The notes under the pieces were generated by a model. It did not search any database. It was not told the origin of the DNA and saw only the letters and a list, made by a program, of their open reading frames with translations. From Anaspis maculata (Eukaryota > Arthropoda > Insecta > Coleoptera > Scraptiidae), in assembly GCA_949128115.1 (NCBI GenBank), contig OX421966.1, positions 38,457,042 through 38,521,041 on the forward strand: a DNA stretch of 64,000 bases, written 5' to 3'. Of this stretch, positions 35,913-47,147 are shown in pieces. A program made the position numbers and the translations under genes. Position 1 is the first letter of the stretch. Each line of letters opens with the position of its first letter.

Positions 35913-37001
35913 CCGGGTGATCATTTGAAAACTATCCACCTGCAATAACTCCCGATTCCTAGTGAATATTTTTTCGAGCAAAAACAGGTCGATTTTTATA
36001 TCGAGGGGGACATCCAAAACATACATTGGCAAATTTCTATATTCAACCCCCTCGCCCCCACTCACCCCAACTTTGAAATTTCAAATGACACTACCTACCT
36101 TGCGATACATCAAATTGAAGGAAATTAAATTTTCTTTCTGAAAAAAATATTTTCAAAATTTTCAGCCTCACCCCTTTTTCTCTAAAAATTCTCTGACTGT
36201 TCCATTTTATATTCTGGACCCCTCATTTTTTTCTTAATTTAGTTGGCGTCATCCTAGATAGCATCGAAGCAGAAAATTTTCGGTGGAAAAAGTGCTACCT
36301 AAATTCACCCCTTCGCTCTCCCCCACCTCAACTCCCAAATTTAACACACCACAATAAAACACCACCTACTTTGTGATACATCAAATTGAAGGGAATTGAA
36401 TTCTCTTCCCGAAAAGAATTTTTTTGAAATTTTCGACCCCTCCCCCAATAAAGTGGCCATTTGGAGTATTCTAGGGGGGCAATGAGGGGCTTTAAAAATT
36501 GTGAAAAAATCTTTTTCAGGGAGAAATTCAATTTCCTTCAATTTGATGTATTACAAAGTGGGTATTGACATTTTAAATTTTTGAGGTCAGGTGGGGGGAG
36601 CGAAGGGGTAAATTTGGGTGGCACTTTTTTATAGAAAATTTTCTCTTTCGATGCTGTGCAGGATGACGTTTACTGTATTGAAGGGAAATGGAGGTCAAGA
36701 ATATTAACTTGGACACTCAGAGAATTTTAGGAAGAACAGGGGGTGGGGTTGAAAAATTTCAAAATATTTTTTTTAGAAAGAGAATTTAATTCTCTTTGAT
36801 TTGATGTATCGCAAGGTAGGTGGTGTTATTTGAAATTTCAAAGTTGGGGTGAGTGGGGGCGAGGGGGCTTAAGATATAAATTCTCCAATGTATGTTTTAG
36901 ATGTCCCCCTCGATATAAAAATCGACCTGTTTTTGCTCAAAGACATTTGCACTAGGAATCGGGAGATATTGCAGGTGAATAGTTTTCAAATGATCACCCG
37001 G

Positions 37002-37002
<1 letters not shown>
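35913..37002. mobile_element. 1.09-kb near-perfect palindrome in a (TA)n site
   Basis: The ends ACCGGGTGATCATTTGAAAA (35913) and TTTTCAAATGATCACCCGGT (ending 37002) are perfect inverted repeats. The arms remain alignable to a centre near 36457, including ATATAAAAATCGACCTGTTT, TCAAATTGAAGG and GGGGGGAGCGAAGGGG-type blocks. Both ends abut (TA)n tracts (35890-35912 and 37003-37027), so TA is the likely target. It is non-coding. Confidence 0.85.
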
Positions 37003-37032
<30 letters not shown>

Positions 37033-38124
37033 GAAATAGAATATATAGTCATAGTCATCAATACATAAAACTGCTCCGTTGAATACTGGAAGCTACTCTC
37101 GAAGCCGCTACCAAACGTTTTGGGACTTTCGGGTACCGGTGCATAATAAGATGGCGACTTCCAGAGGAGGGGGTCATAAGTTGTTGGGGGAATCTGGGGG
37201 ATTAGCAGTCCAGCTATACTACAGGTTCGTGGTATTTTCATATCAAATAACTGCCGGGTATCCCTAAACTGGAAGGCAAATACTGTGGAAACAATTAATC
37301 CAACAATTGTATCTATGGTACTTATCTTTCAGATAAAGCTAAGCTAGCAAATAATTTAGAAGAAATTGAAAATTGTGTTTTAGAAAATTTGAATTCTCCT
37401 GGAAAAACTCAAATCTATTTCCAAACCATCTTACCGTAAAAATCGTCAATTGAGGCTTCACTTTGAGCTCCATTTGAGTCCGATCTCAAAAACCCAGGCC
37501 GGTTTCACATTTTTAACTGGAAAATTCCCGGTTAATGGAAAAAAAATTGTTGGAAAATGTTCAAGAACCAGTTACCTCTCGTTTGAAAAAAAAGTAGAAA
37601 TCTGTTAACGGGATAAAAAAGTGGAAAACTTGCAGTTTTTCCAGAGAGGAAAACTCGAAAATCGTTGATCCGATTTCAAAAATATTTCCTCCAAAAATTA
37701 ACTTAATCTTTTCAACAACTTTCATTCGCATCAGCATGTCTGCACCTAAAATGGATACTTCGTGGGGCCCGTCGTATGTGGAAGTTTGCACTGCATTTTT
37801 TCAAATTCACGGAATGTGCAAATTTCATTTTGGAAAAATTACCGCATCAGGAAAATCGGAACCGTTTCGATTTTGAAAATGGATCTACAAGACGCCCAAA
37901 CCAATCTGTTTTTGATATCAGTTAAATTTTTTCTGAGAACGTCCATCCGCGAGCAGGAATGGATTTTTGAGTGGAGTACTGCATCAAAGCGAGTCGTTTT
38001 GGTCATCACGCGGAGGAGAGGCTCTCTCGCGTGGCAACGGCCAGAGATGGATGGTGGACAATATTATTTCCTTGTTTTGGGAGCCGTGATTGCCTGATGT
38101 CAACAGAAACGTTCCACCCGTTAG

Positions 38125-38420
38125 ATACTTACTACCCACATACCAAATTTCATCAAAATCTATCAAAGCGTTCCAAAGATGTGAAAATAAAACTGGCATT
38201 TATATTTATTTATGTTGTGGTACACATGATTGACGTTTCGAGGCCAAAAGCTTATTTTCACGTCTCGCTACTATTTGACGCATGTTCACAAAGTTGTATT
38301 GCAATCGCTCCAAAACCATGGAAAAAAGCGAGGGACCCATTTTTAGCAGTTTTCAGGGAAGAAATTGTTTCTTTTTCCAAGTTGGATGCCTGATTTTTAT
38401 CTAAGCTGCCCATGTTCCGT
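38125..38420 (-). repeat. Dispersed repeat, inverted copy of 740-1010
   Basis: It contains CCAAAAGCTTATTTTCAC, TTGTATTGCAAT and CCATGTTCCGTCAA, each found as the complement at 740-1010. The long plus frame here (37971-38393) is not conserved in the other copy, so it is not supported as coding. Confidence 0.7.
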
Positions 38421-39050
38421 CAAGTCCCTGGCGGATACTCTTGCTTTAAATCAAATGTGGTCGAAATCTGTTACTTTAGGTAACAGGTAGGTACTTTTCG
38501 AGTTATCGAGCTTCAAAGTTTTTTCTTTGACAGCTTGTAACTTTTGACAGATGACAGAGATGCTATAACTGTCACATGTCCTGAATAGAGTCTCTCAAGG
38601 GCTTCAAAATGAGCTGTCAAAAATGAAAATTCTTGGATTAAAATCTTCTGTCACTTTTTGACGGTGACATATTCCTCTGACAGATCACGGTGAAAAGCTC
38701 ATTTTCTTCTTTCCCCCGCCGACCATATGCGCATACTAAATTTGGCTGAGATCGGCTTGACGGTTTGGAAATGAATCAGGGGACAAAAAAAAAACGACAT
38801 ACACTCGTTCACACTAACACACAGACAGACCGACACGAAAAGAAAACAAGTGAGTATGCCTTCACGTGCGTGAGTCTCAGTAGCGCATTTTCTCAAAGAG
38901 GCATATTGTGAACGTAAAGAAATTTGGTTAAAGGAGAAACACCATTCCTTGCCCATTCTCTTCATTCGTAACTCATTGTGATATTTTGTTATCAGAATGG
39001 GGTACTTGCCAATGAAATAGATTTGAATGAAAATTCTTTCACTCATCAAT

Positions 39051-40500
39051 ATTTTTTTGTTTGAGGGCGGGAGCTGGGAGCGGCGACTAATCAACAGTAG
39101 TCTATTCTTTCTCATTTTCAGTCGGCTATCCATATAGCGAAAGAATTAGATCGCTATGTCTTCGGGTTTATGTTTTCCATTTATCTCTTACTTTGAGGGC
39201 AGCGTGTGGGGGTGGCAGCATTCGGCAAAGTAACTGTTGCACAGTTTGAGTTAGGAGTTTCTAAATGTTTAGGGAAATATGACAATAAGTGAAAATTGTG
39301 AAAGTTGATTTTTTTTGTTTGGGGGCGAGAGCTGGAGGCGGCGACTAATCAAAAGTGGCCTATCTCTTCCCATTTTTAGTCAGCTATCTATATAGCGGAA
39401 CAATTAGATCGCTATGTCTTCAGAGTTATGTTTTACATTTATCTCTTACTTTGGGGGCGGCGTGTGGGAGCGGCAGAGTTTGGCAAAGAAATCTTCCCAC
39501 AGTTCGAGTTGGGAGTTTCTGAATGTTTGAGGAAACATTAAAATGTAAATCAGTGGAAATTATTGAAAGTTGCACTTTTTTTCTTTTGGGGGTGGAAGTT
39601 GGAGGCGGCGCCATATCAAAAGTAGCCTATTCTTTCCCATTTTTAGTTAGCTATCCATATAGCGAAAGAATTAGATCGTTTTGTCTTCGGGTTTATGTTT
39701 TCCATTCATCTTTCACTTTTATGGCAGCGTGTGGGGGCGGCAGCATTCGGCAAAGTAGCTGTTGCACAGTTTGAGTTGGGAGTTTCTAAATGTAAGGGAA
39801 ATATGACAATCAGTGAAAATTGTGAAAGTTGCATTTTTTGTTTGGAGGCGGCAGCTGGAAGCGGCAGCTGGAGGCGGCGGCTAATTAAAAGTGGCCTATC
39901 TTTTTCCAATTTCAGTCAGCTATCAATATAGTGAAAGAATTAGATCGCTATGTCTTCAGGTTCATGTTTTACATTTATCTCTCACTTTGGGGGCGGCGTG
40001 TGGGAGCGGCTAAGTTTGGCAAAGAAAATCTTGCACAGTTTGAGTCTAGAGTTTCTGAATGTTCGAGGTAACATTAAAATGTAAATCAGTGGAAATTATC
40101 GAAAGTTGCACTTTTTTCTTTTGGGGGTGGAAGTTGGAGGCGGCGCCATATCAAAAGTAGCCTATTCTTTCCCATTTTTAGTTAGCTATCCATATAGCGA
40201 AAAACTTAGATCGCTATGTCTTCGGGTTCATGTTTTTCATTTATCTCTTACTTTGGGGGCGGCGTGTGGGAGCGGCAGCGTTTGGCTGAGCAAATGTTGC
40301 ACAATTTGAGTTGGAAGTTCCTAAATATTCAAGGGAACAGCTAAATCAGTAACATTTGTGAAAGTTGCACTTTTTATCGTTTGGGGGCGGAATCTGGGGG
40401 CGGCGACTAACCAAATGTAGCCTATCCTTTCCCATTTTTAGTCAGCTATTTATATACCGAAAGAATCAGATCGCTATGTCTTCGGGTTTATGTTTTTCAT
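39051..40500 (+). repeat. Satellite array, roughly 265-bp unit, dimeric higher-order pattern
   Basis: Six units start near 39059, 39318, 39586, 39840, 40121 and 40380. Each contains TTTGGGGGCGG, a CAGCTATCCATATAGCG-type block, AATTAGATCGCTATGTCTTC and GGCGGCGTGTGGGAGCGGC. Units 2 and 4 share ACATTAAAATGTAAATCAGT; units 3 and 5 share GGCGCCATATCAAAAGTAGC. A repeat of about 530 bp is therefore superimposed. The open frames across it are shadows of the repeat. Confidence 0.85.
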
Positions 40501-41439
40501 TTTAAAGTGATTGGGGGCGGTTTTTAGCAGTTTTTTCATGTCGGCGGCGCATATTGAAGACGGAGTGTTTCTTGGCTCACGTTTGTAAGTAGCAACTATG
40601 TATTATTCAACAAATGAGAACACTAGAGCATCAGGTCTGGCAGAAAGTGCAGTATTATGTTATTTCAAGTTTATCGGGGGCGGTTTTCTCTATGTTGGCG
40701 GCGCAATATGGACATCCAATAAGCCTAGCCCTCCTTTGGGAGTGGCAGCTATGTAACAGCGAAAAAATTAGAAAGCTAGGTCGTCTAGTTTGGGAGGAGT
40801 TCGAGGAACGGACGGACGGACGGACGGACAAAGCGGTTGCAATAGCGATTTTCATCAAGATGGAAAATGCGCTAAAAATTTCGACAGATTTCGACGTTTT
40901 AGCATACGGGGAGTCCGAAAAACGAATAAAAAATTTCAATTTTTTTACACGATTACCTTACTTCTCATTTTTCGAAGAATTTAAGAGAAGTAAAAATGCA
41001 GTGCAAACTTCGACCTACGTTAAGGCTCACGAAATATTCATTTTGAATGAAGATTTGCTGCCTGTCTAAGTTGGAAAAGATTGAAGTTTTAGGGGGAAAC
41101 TTTTTGCATGAAATCGGACAAACGGATCTCAAGTTTTCTTCCCTAGAAAATTTGAACTTTTTATTCCGTAAACAGACTCCCACCATTTTTTTCTTAACAA
41201 GAACTAACTGGTCCTTGAAAACATTATTCGACAATTTCTCTCAAAATTCTCCGAATTTTCCTGGGAGTTTTCAACTTGAAAATGCAAAAGCTTATCGAGA
41301 TATCAGACTCAAAAATAAATTATGAAGCCTATAAAATTGAGCTGTAATTGACGATTTCCACAGTGGGATTATTTGGAAAAAAAACTTTGAGGTTTTTCCG
41401 GGAAGTTCTTTCCCTGGAAAGTAGGTAGTTCAATTTTCG

Positions 41440-44058
41440 GTTCCATTATTATGGAAGATGCTTCAAATTTTCTTAAATATTTCTCTCAATCTTCCAACTT
41501 CGCATCCGAAGGAACGTTTCGTACAAAAATTTTCATCTGTTCCTTACCTACCACTTGTCCGGAAAATTTTGGGGTGACATAACCAATTTTTCACTTTCCC
41601 ACCCCGTCCTCTCACTCGGAAGGGAAGTTATGTAATGATGCAGGAAAAACGTTCTGATACGATAGCTGCCGATTGCCGAACCGTTAATCCGATCGACTAC
41701 AGAGATGGTTTTGTGTCTTAAATGAGCTGATCAGTTTTTGGCCGTCATGTGGCTCTCATTCAAAGTCAACTTTCTATGGATCAAGCTACTCACTTTAGAA
41801 CTAGGATCTTTATGTGAGCGGGAATTTCCGTACCTACAGTAGGACATTCCACTATCCATTTTTCAAAACAGGTGAGAGCACGGATTACGGTCAAAAGTGC
41901 TGTGACGTGAATTCAATCTACATATCGAGAGAGATTAATATTACCTATAAGCAACTTTGGAAGTTGAATCAACTTACCAGGGTGTTAGCTTCTCAAGTGT
42001 TGGTTGTTCCAAAGTTTGATTATGTATATTGTATGCAAAATATGCAGATATGCATTTAATTTATGGAGAAACAAGAAGCAAGAGAACGTTTATGAAGTTT
42101 CCATAATTTAATGCAGCAGATTTTCCTAATCGCTGAATCATCGATTGACTGAATGTTGCTTTGTTTTGATATCTGTTTGTATTAGACCTATTATATACCT
42201 ATCAACAAAACAAAAATCAGTGGAGCTCGTCAAGATTAATGTTATTATGATGATGTAAGAGTATAATAGGTACTACTCAAAGTAATTCATAGAAAGTTCT
42301 ATGAACACAAGCAGCGCCTCATATCCGAACCCCAAGAGCACAAGTAAAATTGGATAGGTCTATGAACGAACAGCTTGACAGACCTTCTTCCTGACTAAAA
42401 GTTACTCATCAATAAAACTAGACACCAACTTACTGTGTTTTTGAAGCTAGGTGTTTTTGTAAAAAAAAACGTTGATATTTTGTGTTGATTGTAACTCCAC
42501 CTCAGAATCGAGCCATTAGACGTAGAGGAATCCTTTTTCTGATCTGAAATAAGTAGGTAGGTAGATCCAGGTGCCTTAGGCCTATCTACTCCCGAGTCTA
42601 CTCCCCATTTCGATGTGATTTTTACTGTGAAAGGTAATACTTTCGATGTCGCATGCTAATAAATCTGCAGGGAGAGGGTAGAGTTAATGGAATCTATTGC
42701 TGAAATTTCACTTCCATCCGTGACTTTATCGAAAGAGAAAGCAATGAAGACCGGTAACTTTTTGTAAGTACCTATTTAAAGTTTCCCGGCACCCGCCAAA
42801 ATGTTCAAAAGTCCGCACGCAGTCAATGGCAAGAGATAATATCCATAAATATTATTTTAATTTGGAAAACAGCTTTGCATATTAGATTACTCTTGGTGCC
42901 GGTGAGGGGAGAAAGAGGCAGGGCGACGTGAGTTGCAGGCTCCAGGTCTTTCAGGGGTTCGCTTCGAGAGCAGCAGGCTTACACGAGGGGTAGGGGGTGA
43001 ATTTTGACGTGGAGAAGAAAATTTAGTTTTCTCTCGGCGGCGACGGTGGCGGTGTCGATGGGAGAAGAAGTGGAAGGGGGAGGCGGCCCATCAGCCCGAA
43101 ACGAGAGTTTCCCGCTGGTAAAATAACACCACCGCCCCCGTTAAATTAATTCGGAAAACGGATCGATTTTTGTCGTTTCGGCGTCGGGTTAGTGGCTTAT
43201 CTGTTATCGAAGTGAATATCCCTGTCCTTATGAATAAAAATGAGGGTATCATAAATAGAGATATTCCTCGTTTGCCGTCGAAAAATATGAAGTGTGTGGT
43301 TGTGTGCTGAATAAATTACCGGGGACGGTTTTAAATTCGCTGATTTATTCCCGCGCGTCGAACTACTAAAACTTTGCGCCCCGCGTTTTCTCTTTTGCGC
43401 TCCGCACACAGTTCTTCTGGGGGCGGCGTGGCGCATTATCGGTCGTGACGACGCGGGGCCGTCAAAAGGGAACGGCGGAGAACGCGCCTGTACAAAGAGG
43501 AGAAAAAACGAAAAAAAGAAGTCAGTGAAAACTTAAACAGATGTAGAATGAATTCGAATAACATGGCGCAAAAAAGTTGAGTCGTACGGAAGGAAGCACA
43601 GCTAAATCTCGCGAGGGGTTCAAGGACTTACACATACATACATACATACGTAACTAAACATCATCTGGAGAGTATGGGAACGTTCACGAGAGAGCGTGAG
43701 CCTCGCTTATAGTGTATAAACGTAAAGAGGCGCAGTCGTTTTGAAGACTGAAAAAGAAGTAATATTGTTTTTTGTTTTCTGTATAAAAAGAGCTGTAAGT
43801 TCACTTGCACAATAATTGCAACTACGTTCTATGTTCTATGTTCTATGTTTAAATATTTGATGTTGAAAATCGGTCAACGATAGTTATTAGTTAGGTAGGT
43901 ATTCTCATAAGGTCTATTTTTATCGTGATTCCCAATTATTCATTGTCAAAAAATGATATCCAAGTACTAACCTACTCGTCACGTCGCTGAATCAGAAACT
44001 TGCATATAAAATATGAAGGAATTTATTTTTTTTGTTGGCCATTTCTGCTATTATTGTT
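41440..44058. other. Unassigned interval with a GC-rich patch
   Basis: 41440-41640 continues the F3-related repeat, and 41660-41770 matches 34690-34830. From 41800 on I see no TE ends. The stretch 42900-43500 is unusually GC- and CpG-rich for this window (GGCGGCGACGGTGGCGGTG, GACGACGCGGGGCCGTC). It could be a promoter or first-exon region, but no frame there resembles a known protein. Short tandem tracts are (CATA)n near 43636 and three TTCTATG units near 43826. Confidence 0.4.
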
Positions 44059-44605
44059 ATGGACAGGGAGCTGGTGCCTCAAAACTTACCTCATAAGGTA
44101 CATGATTGTAACCCTGTAGGTCTAGTGTGCGTTGATAAGGTCGTTAAAAATTTCTTTGTCTTGCATGTCGGACCGGGGGCTTTAGGCTGGTATTGACTTG
44201 TCAATTTCCGAAAATTGGCCAAAATTCACGTCATAAGGTACAATAATAAAACCAACACGCTTTTGTGTGGGAACAATCCCTTAATCGATAATCGGGTCAT
44301 AAGACAAAAATTTTGGGGGCTCTCGGTCTATAAGACAAGTTTGAAATTTTCAAAGGGGCAAAAATTCACCTCCTGGAGACTTCTCTTTCAACATGATTTT
44401 GGGAATGAAAAACGATTCTCACATGATTTTTCACGTAGGTTTCGAATTCCGACGTGCGAATGTAAGAACATCCTAACTCGATTTTTGGCCATTTTGAGTT
44501 TTGTAGAATTTCTGCTGTAAAAAAGTCTGCTCTTTCGAATGGTGCAATCAGAGTTTCAATCAATTTTTTTTTTGCAAAGTTATGAACAAAAATAGTAACA
44601 TCCTA

Positions 44606-45711
44606 CAGTGGCGGACTAAGGGAATTTGAGGCCCTGACCGTGGGTTCCACCAAAATATTTAACCAGCTGATAGCTAACTCGAGATTTATTTTGATGGATT
44701 CCGGCCAAATGATCAATGTAAATTCAGGTTTCACGCTGGGTAATTAACTAAAGGGTGGTATACTTGCGATTTAACGTATTTTCCAAAATGAATTTACCAA
44801 CATTGACCAGAAAAAAATCCGTTTAATCTCGGTTTAGCTTAAACCGCTCTTAAATTTTTTGGTGGAACCCGTGGACAGTAGCGCAGTCAGAATTGGAGGG
44901 CGGAGAGGGCAAGTCAGGAAAAAGTAACGCCGCAGACGAAATTTTTTGGGCTTAATAATAATAATAATAATGCTGATGATAATCGGTATATTTCGTGCGT
45001 TTTGCGATTTCGGTTTTCGACATTTTCACCAAAATTACTTCATAATCAAACTTCTTCTCAAAAATTTTTTGCGCTTCTTGAAAATTTTCGCCAGAATTTT
45101 TTTCTGTATCGGTTTAGTGTGAAATGAAGTGCCATGGGCGCTTGGGAGGTAGAGGGGTGGTCTCATTCGCCCACTTTTGGAATTTCGAAAAATTAGGAAT
45201 ACAATGAATTTCTACTACCTGCAGCGCGCAGACAAGATAATTTTGTTGTTTTGTCTTTCCTCTCTTTTGAAAAGAAATAATATAATACAAAATTTTAAAA
45301 GGCTTGAGGCCCCTGGCACTGTGATATCCGGGGCCGTGGCCCCTAAAGCCTAAAGTGGAAATAATTCGCAGAGACTCCGTGATACAGACACACCTCTATT
45401 GCTTGTGTGTAGGCCCCCAAACCTGTTGTCATGGGGCCTGCCAAGGTAACTTTAAAATGGAAAAAATAGGAAAACAATGTTTCTCACCTAAGTAGTACCT
45501 CACCTCTCACCTTCTAAGTACCACCTCTCTCCTAAGTAGTATGCGAAAAAAAAAGATCATCGAGGGAAAAAATTGAAATTTTTGGATTTTATCCCAATTT
45601 TTAGCAGTATTTTTCACAAACAAGAAGAATTGGGGGCCCTATCAGATGAGTGAGGCCCCGAGGCCCGGGGCGGACCGCCCCCGCCGCCCCCCCCCCCCTA
45701 GTCCGCCACTG
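44606..45711 (-). mobile_element. hAT-type element, family 1, copy B (1.1 kb)
   Basis: The ends CAGTGGCGGACTAAGGG and CTAGTCCGCCACTG are flanked by a perfect 8-bp duplication ACATCCTA (44598-44605, 45712-45719). It is in the opposite orientation to 33352-34459: its GC-rich GGCGGACCGCCCC end is on the right. It lies inside F2 and split one of the F2 motifs. A 227-bp palindromic-ended MITE is nested near its left end. Confidence 0.9.
44643..44869. repeat. Nested MITE with CGTG duplication
   Basis: The inverted ends GGTTCCACCAAAATATTTAA and TTAAATTTTTTGGTGGAACC are flanked on both sides by CGTG (44639-44642, 44870-44873). The interior is AT-rich and non-coding. Confidence 0.7.
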
Positions 45712-45919
45712 ACATCCTAACTCGGTTTCAGCGGAATTCTAGAACCGCATCATCCTAACTTGAGTTAGGATCATATCCAGCGTCGAATAAGATCCTAACT
45801 CACGCTCCACAAAAAAAGCAGACTGCGTATTAGTGGCAGAGCGAGAGAGCGCGACATACTTTCGTATTTACTTCAAGATTTTCTCTCGTTTCTTTGTTAA
45901 TTTATGGAAAAAAATTGTA

Positions 45920-46392
45920 CAGGGTGTTCACGTTACGATTGTCTCCCCCCTCTCCCTAGCCACCTTATCCCGAAACCAATTTTAAAAATAAAAACAGATT
46001 CTTGTAGAATTTTCCCTAAATTTTTCAAATCTGCTCCTGAAAAATAAATAAATAAATAAATGAAAAAATAATTTATTGTCACTCGTTTTGTCGGATCCCT
46101 AATTTGCAGGGTGTAACAAAAAATATCCTGTTTTATCACATCTTACATTTAAATATTGCATTCCACGCAGACTTTTGTCTCGATCACAAAGATAGGTATA
46201 TGATACTTACTTATTTGTTGAAAAAAATTGAAGAATGGTTTCGACAAATTCCTCAGAATAGCCTTGACTTTTTTTTTCAATATTTTTGAACTATTACAAG
46301 GATAAAATGTTGGCAGTTCCTTTGTCAAATGGACCCGTGGGTGTTATATTTCGTTTCAAATGTAGGATGTAATAAAAAAAATAGACACCCTG
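45920..46392. repeat. TA-flanked MITE with CAGGGTG ends
   Basis: The ends CAGGGTGT (45920) and ACACCCTG (ending 46392) are flanked by TA. A second internal CAGGGTGTAACAAA start at 46107 forms a better palindrome with the right end (TTACATTT/AAATGTAGG). One element may therefore be nested beside another. An (AAAT)n tract lies at 46046-46062. Confidence 0.6.
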
Positions 46393-47147
46393 TAAATTTA
46401 CGCCCAAGTAATTTTTCATTGGAAAATCCAAAAATACAGCAAAAATCCCCCAAGAACAATTCTATTTTCATTTTTGAAATTTCCTCAGTGATAAGGAGCT
46501 ATTGAGGGGTATCAATGTCAACTAAATCCCGCTACAAGAGATCACAAAAATCTGCAGACAGACCACTTCAGTGGCGCCCTGGGACATGTCCGAAAACATT
46601 TGATGAACAAAAAATACCAAAACTTGAAGAAAAACTCCAAAATAACAACCGAACTAAGAACTTAGGTAGGTGCCAAGCAGGTATAAAGACATCTAAGGTG
46701 ACACGACATCAACACGATCGATTAACACTAAAAAGCGTATACCTACATGCTCAATACTTGAAATTTCTGATTTATGCACGTAGTTTCTGGCATAAAGGTA
46801 TAATTTGTCAAGAAAATTATCATCCTATCTCAAGTTAGGATGATATTAGCACGTATGTTCAGGCGAACAGGTATAATTTGCAATGGAAAATTTTCATCCT
46901 ATCTCAAGTCGGGTGATCGGGTGAAAAATATTAAATTGACAAGTTTTGGGACGGAAATTGAAAGTTCACATAATGAGGCAGTATCCTACAAAATTTTGTG
47001 AGGGTCAGTCATTCCGGTCGATCGTTATCAATTTTTCAAAGATTAAATCTTGTTTCGGCTCTCCTGAAAAGTAGCGATTTTCAAGTTAGGATGTTCTTAG
47101 ATTCGCACGTCGATTTGTCCACAAATTTTTTTAATGGTACATCGCTT

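Larger units (their letters stand above)
37350..41440. mobile_element. 4.1-kb foldback enclosing a satellite array (F3)
   Basis: The left arm (37350-37810) and right arm (40985-41440) are inverted copies. Shared blocks are CGTCAATTGAGGCTTC-like sequence, AATTTGAATTTT/AAAATTTGAACTT, the GATCCGATTTCA region and AAACTTCGACCTACG-type sequence near the inner ends. The interior contains the dispersed repeat 38125-38420, a CAGACAGACCGACACG tract near 38822, a satellite array and a (CGGA)n tract at 40808-40829. No protein family is evident. Confidence 0.65.

Noticed and set aside
37971..38393. 140-codon open frame.
   Set aside because: It overlaps a dispersed repeat whose other copy (740-1010) does not keep the frame.
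38699..39133. 144-codon minus-strand frame.
   Set aside because: It crosses a simple CAGACAGACCGACA tract and the edge of the satellite array and has no protein family features.
40805..40830. Tetranucleotide CGGA tract as a functional element.
   Set aside because: It is a simple microsatellite with nothing else around it.
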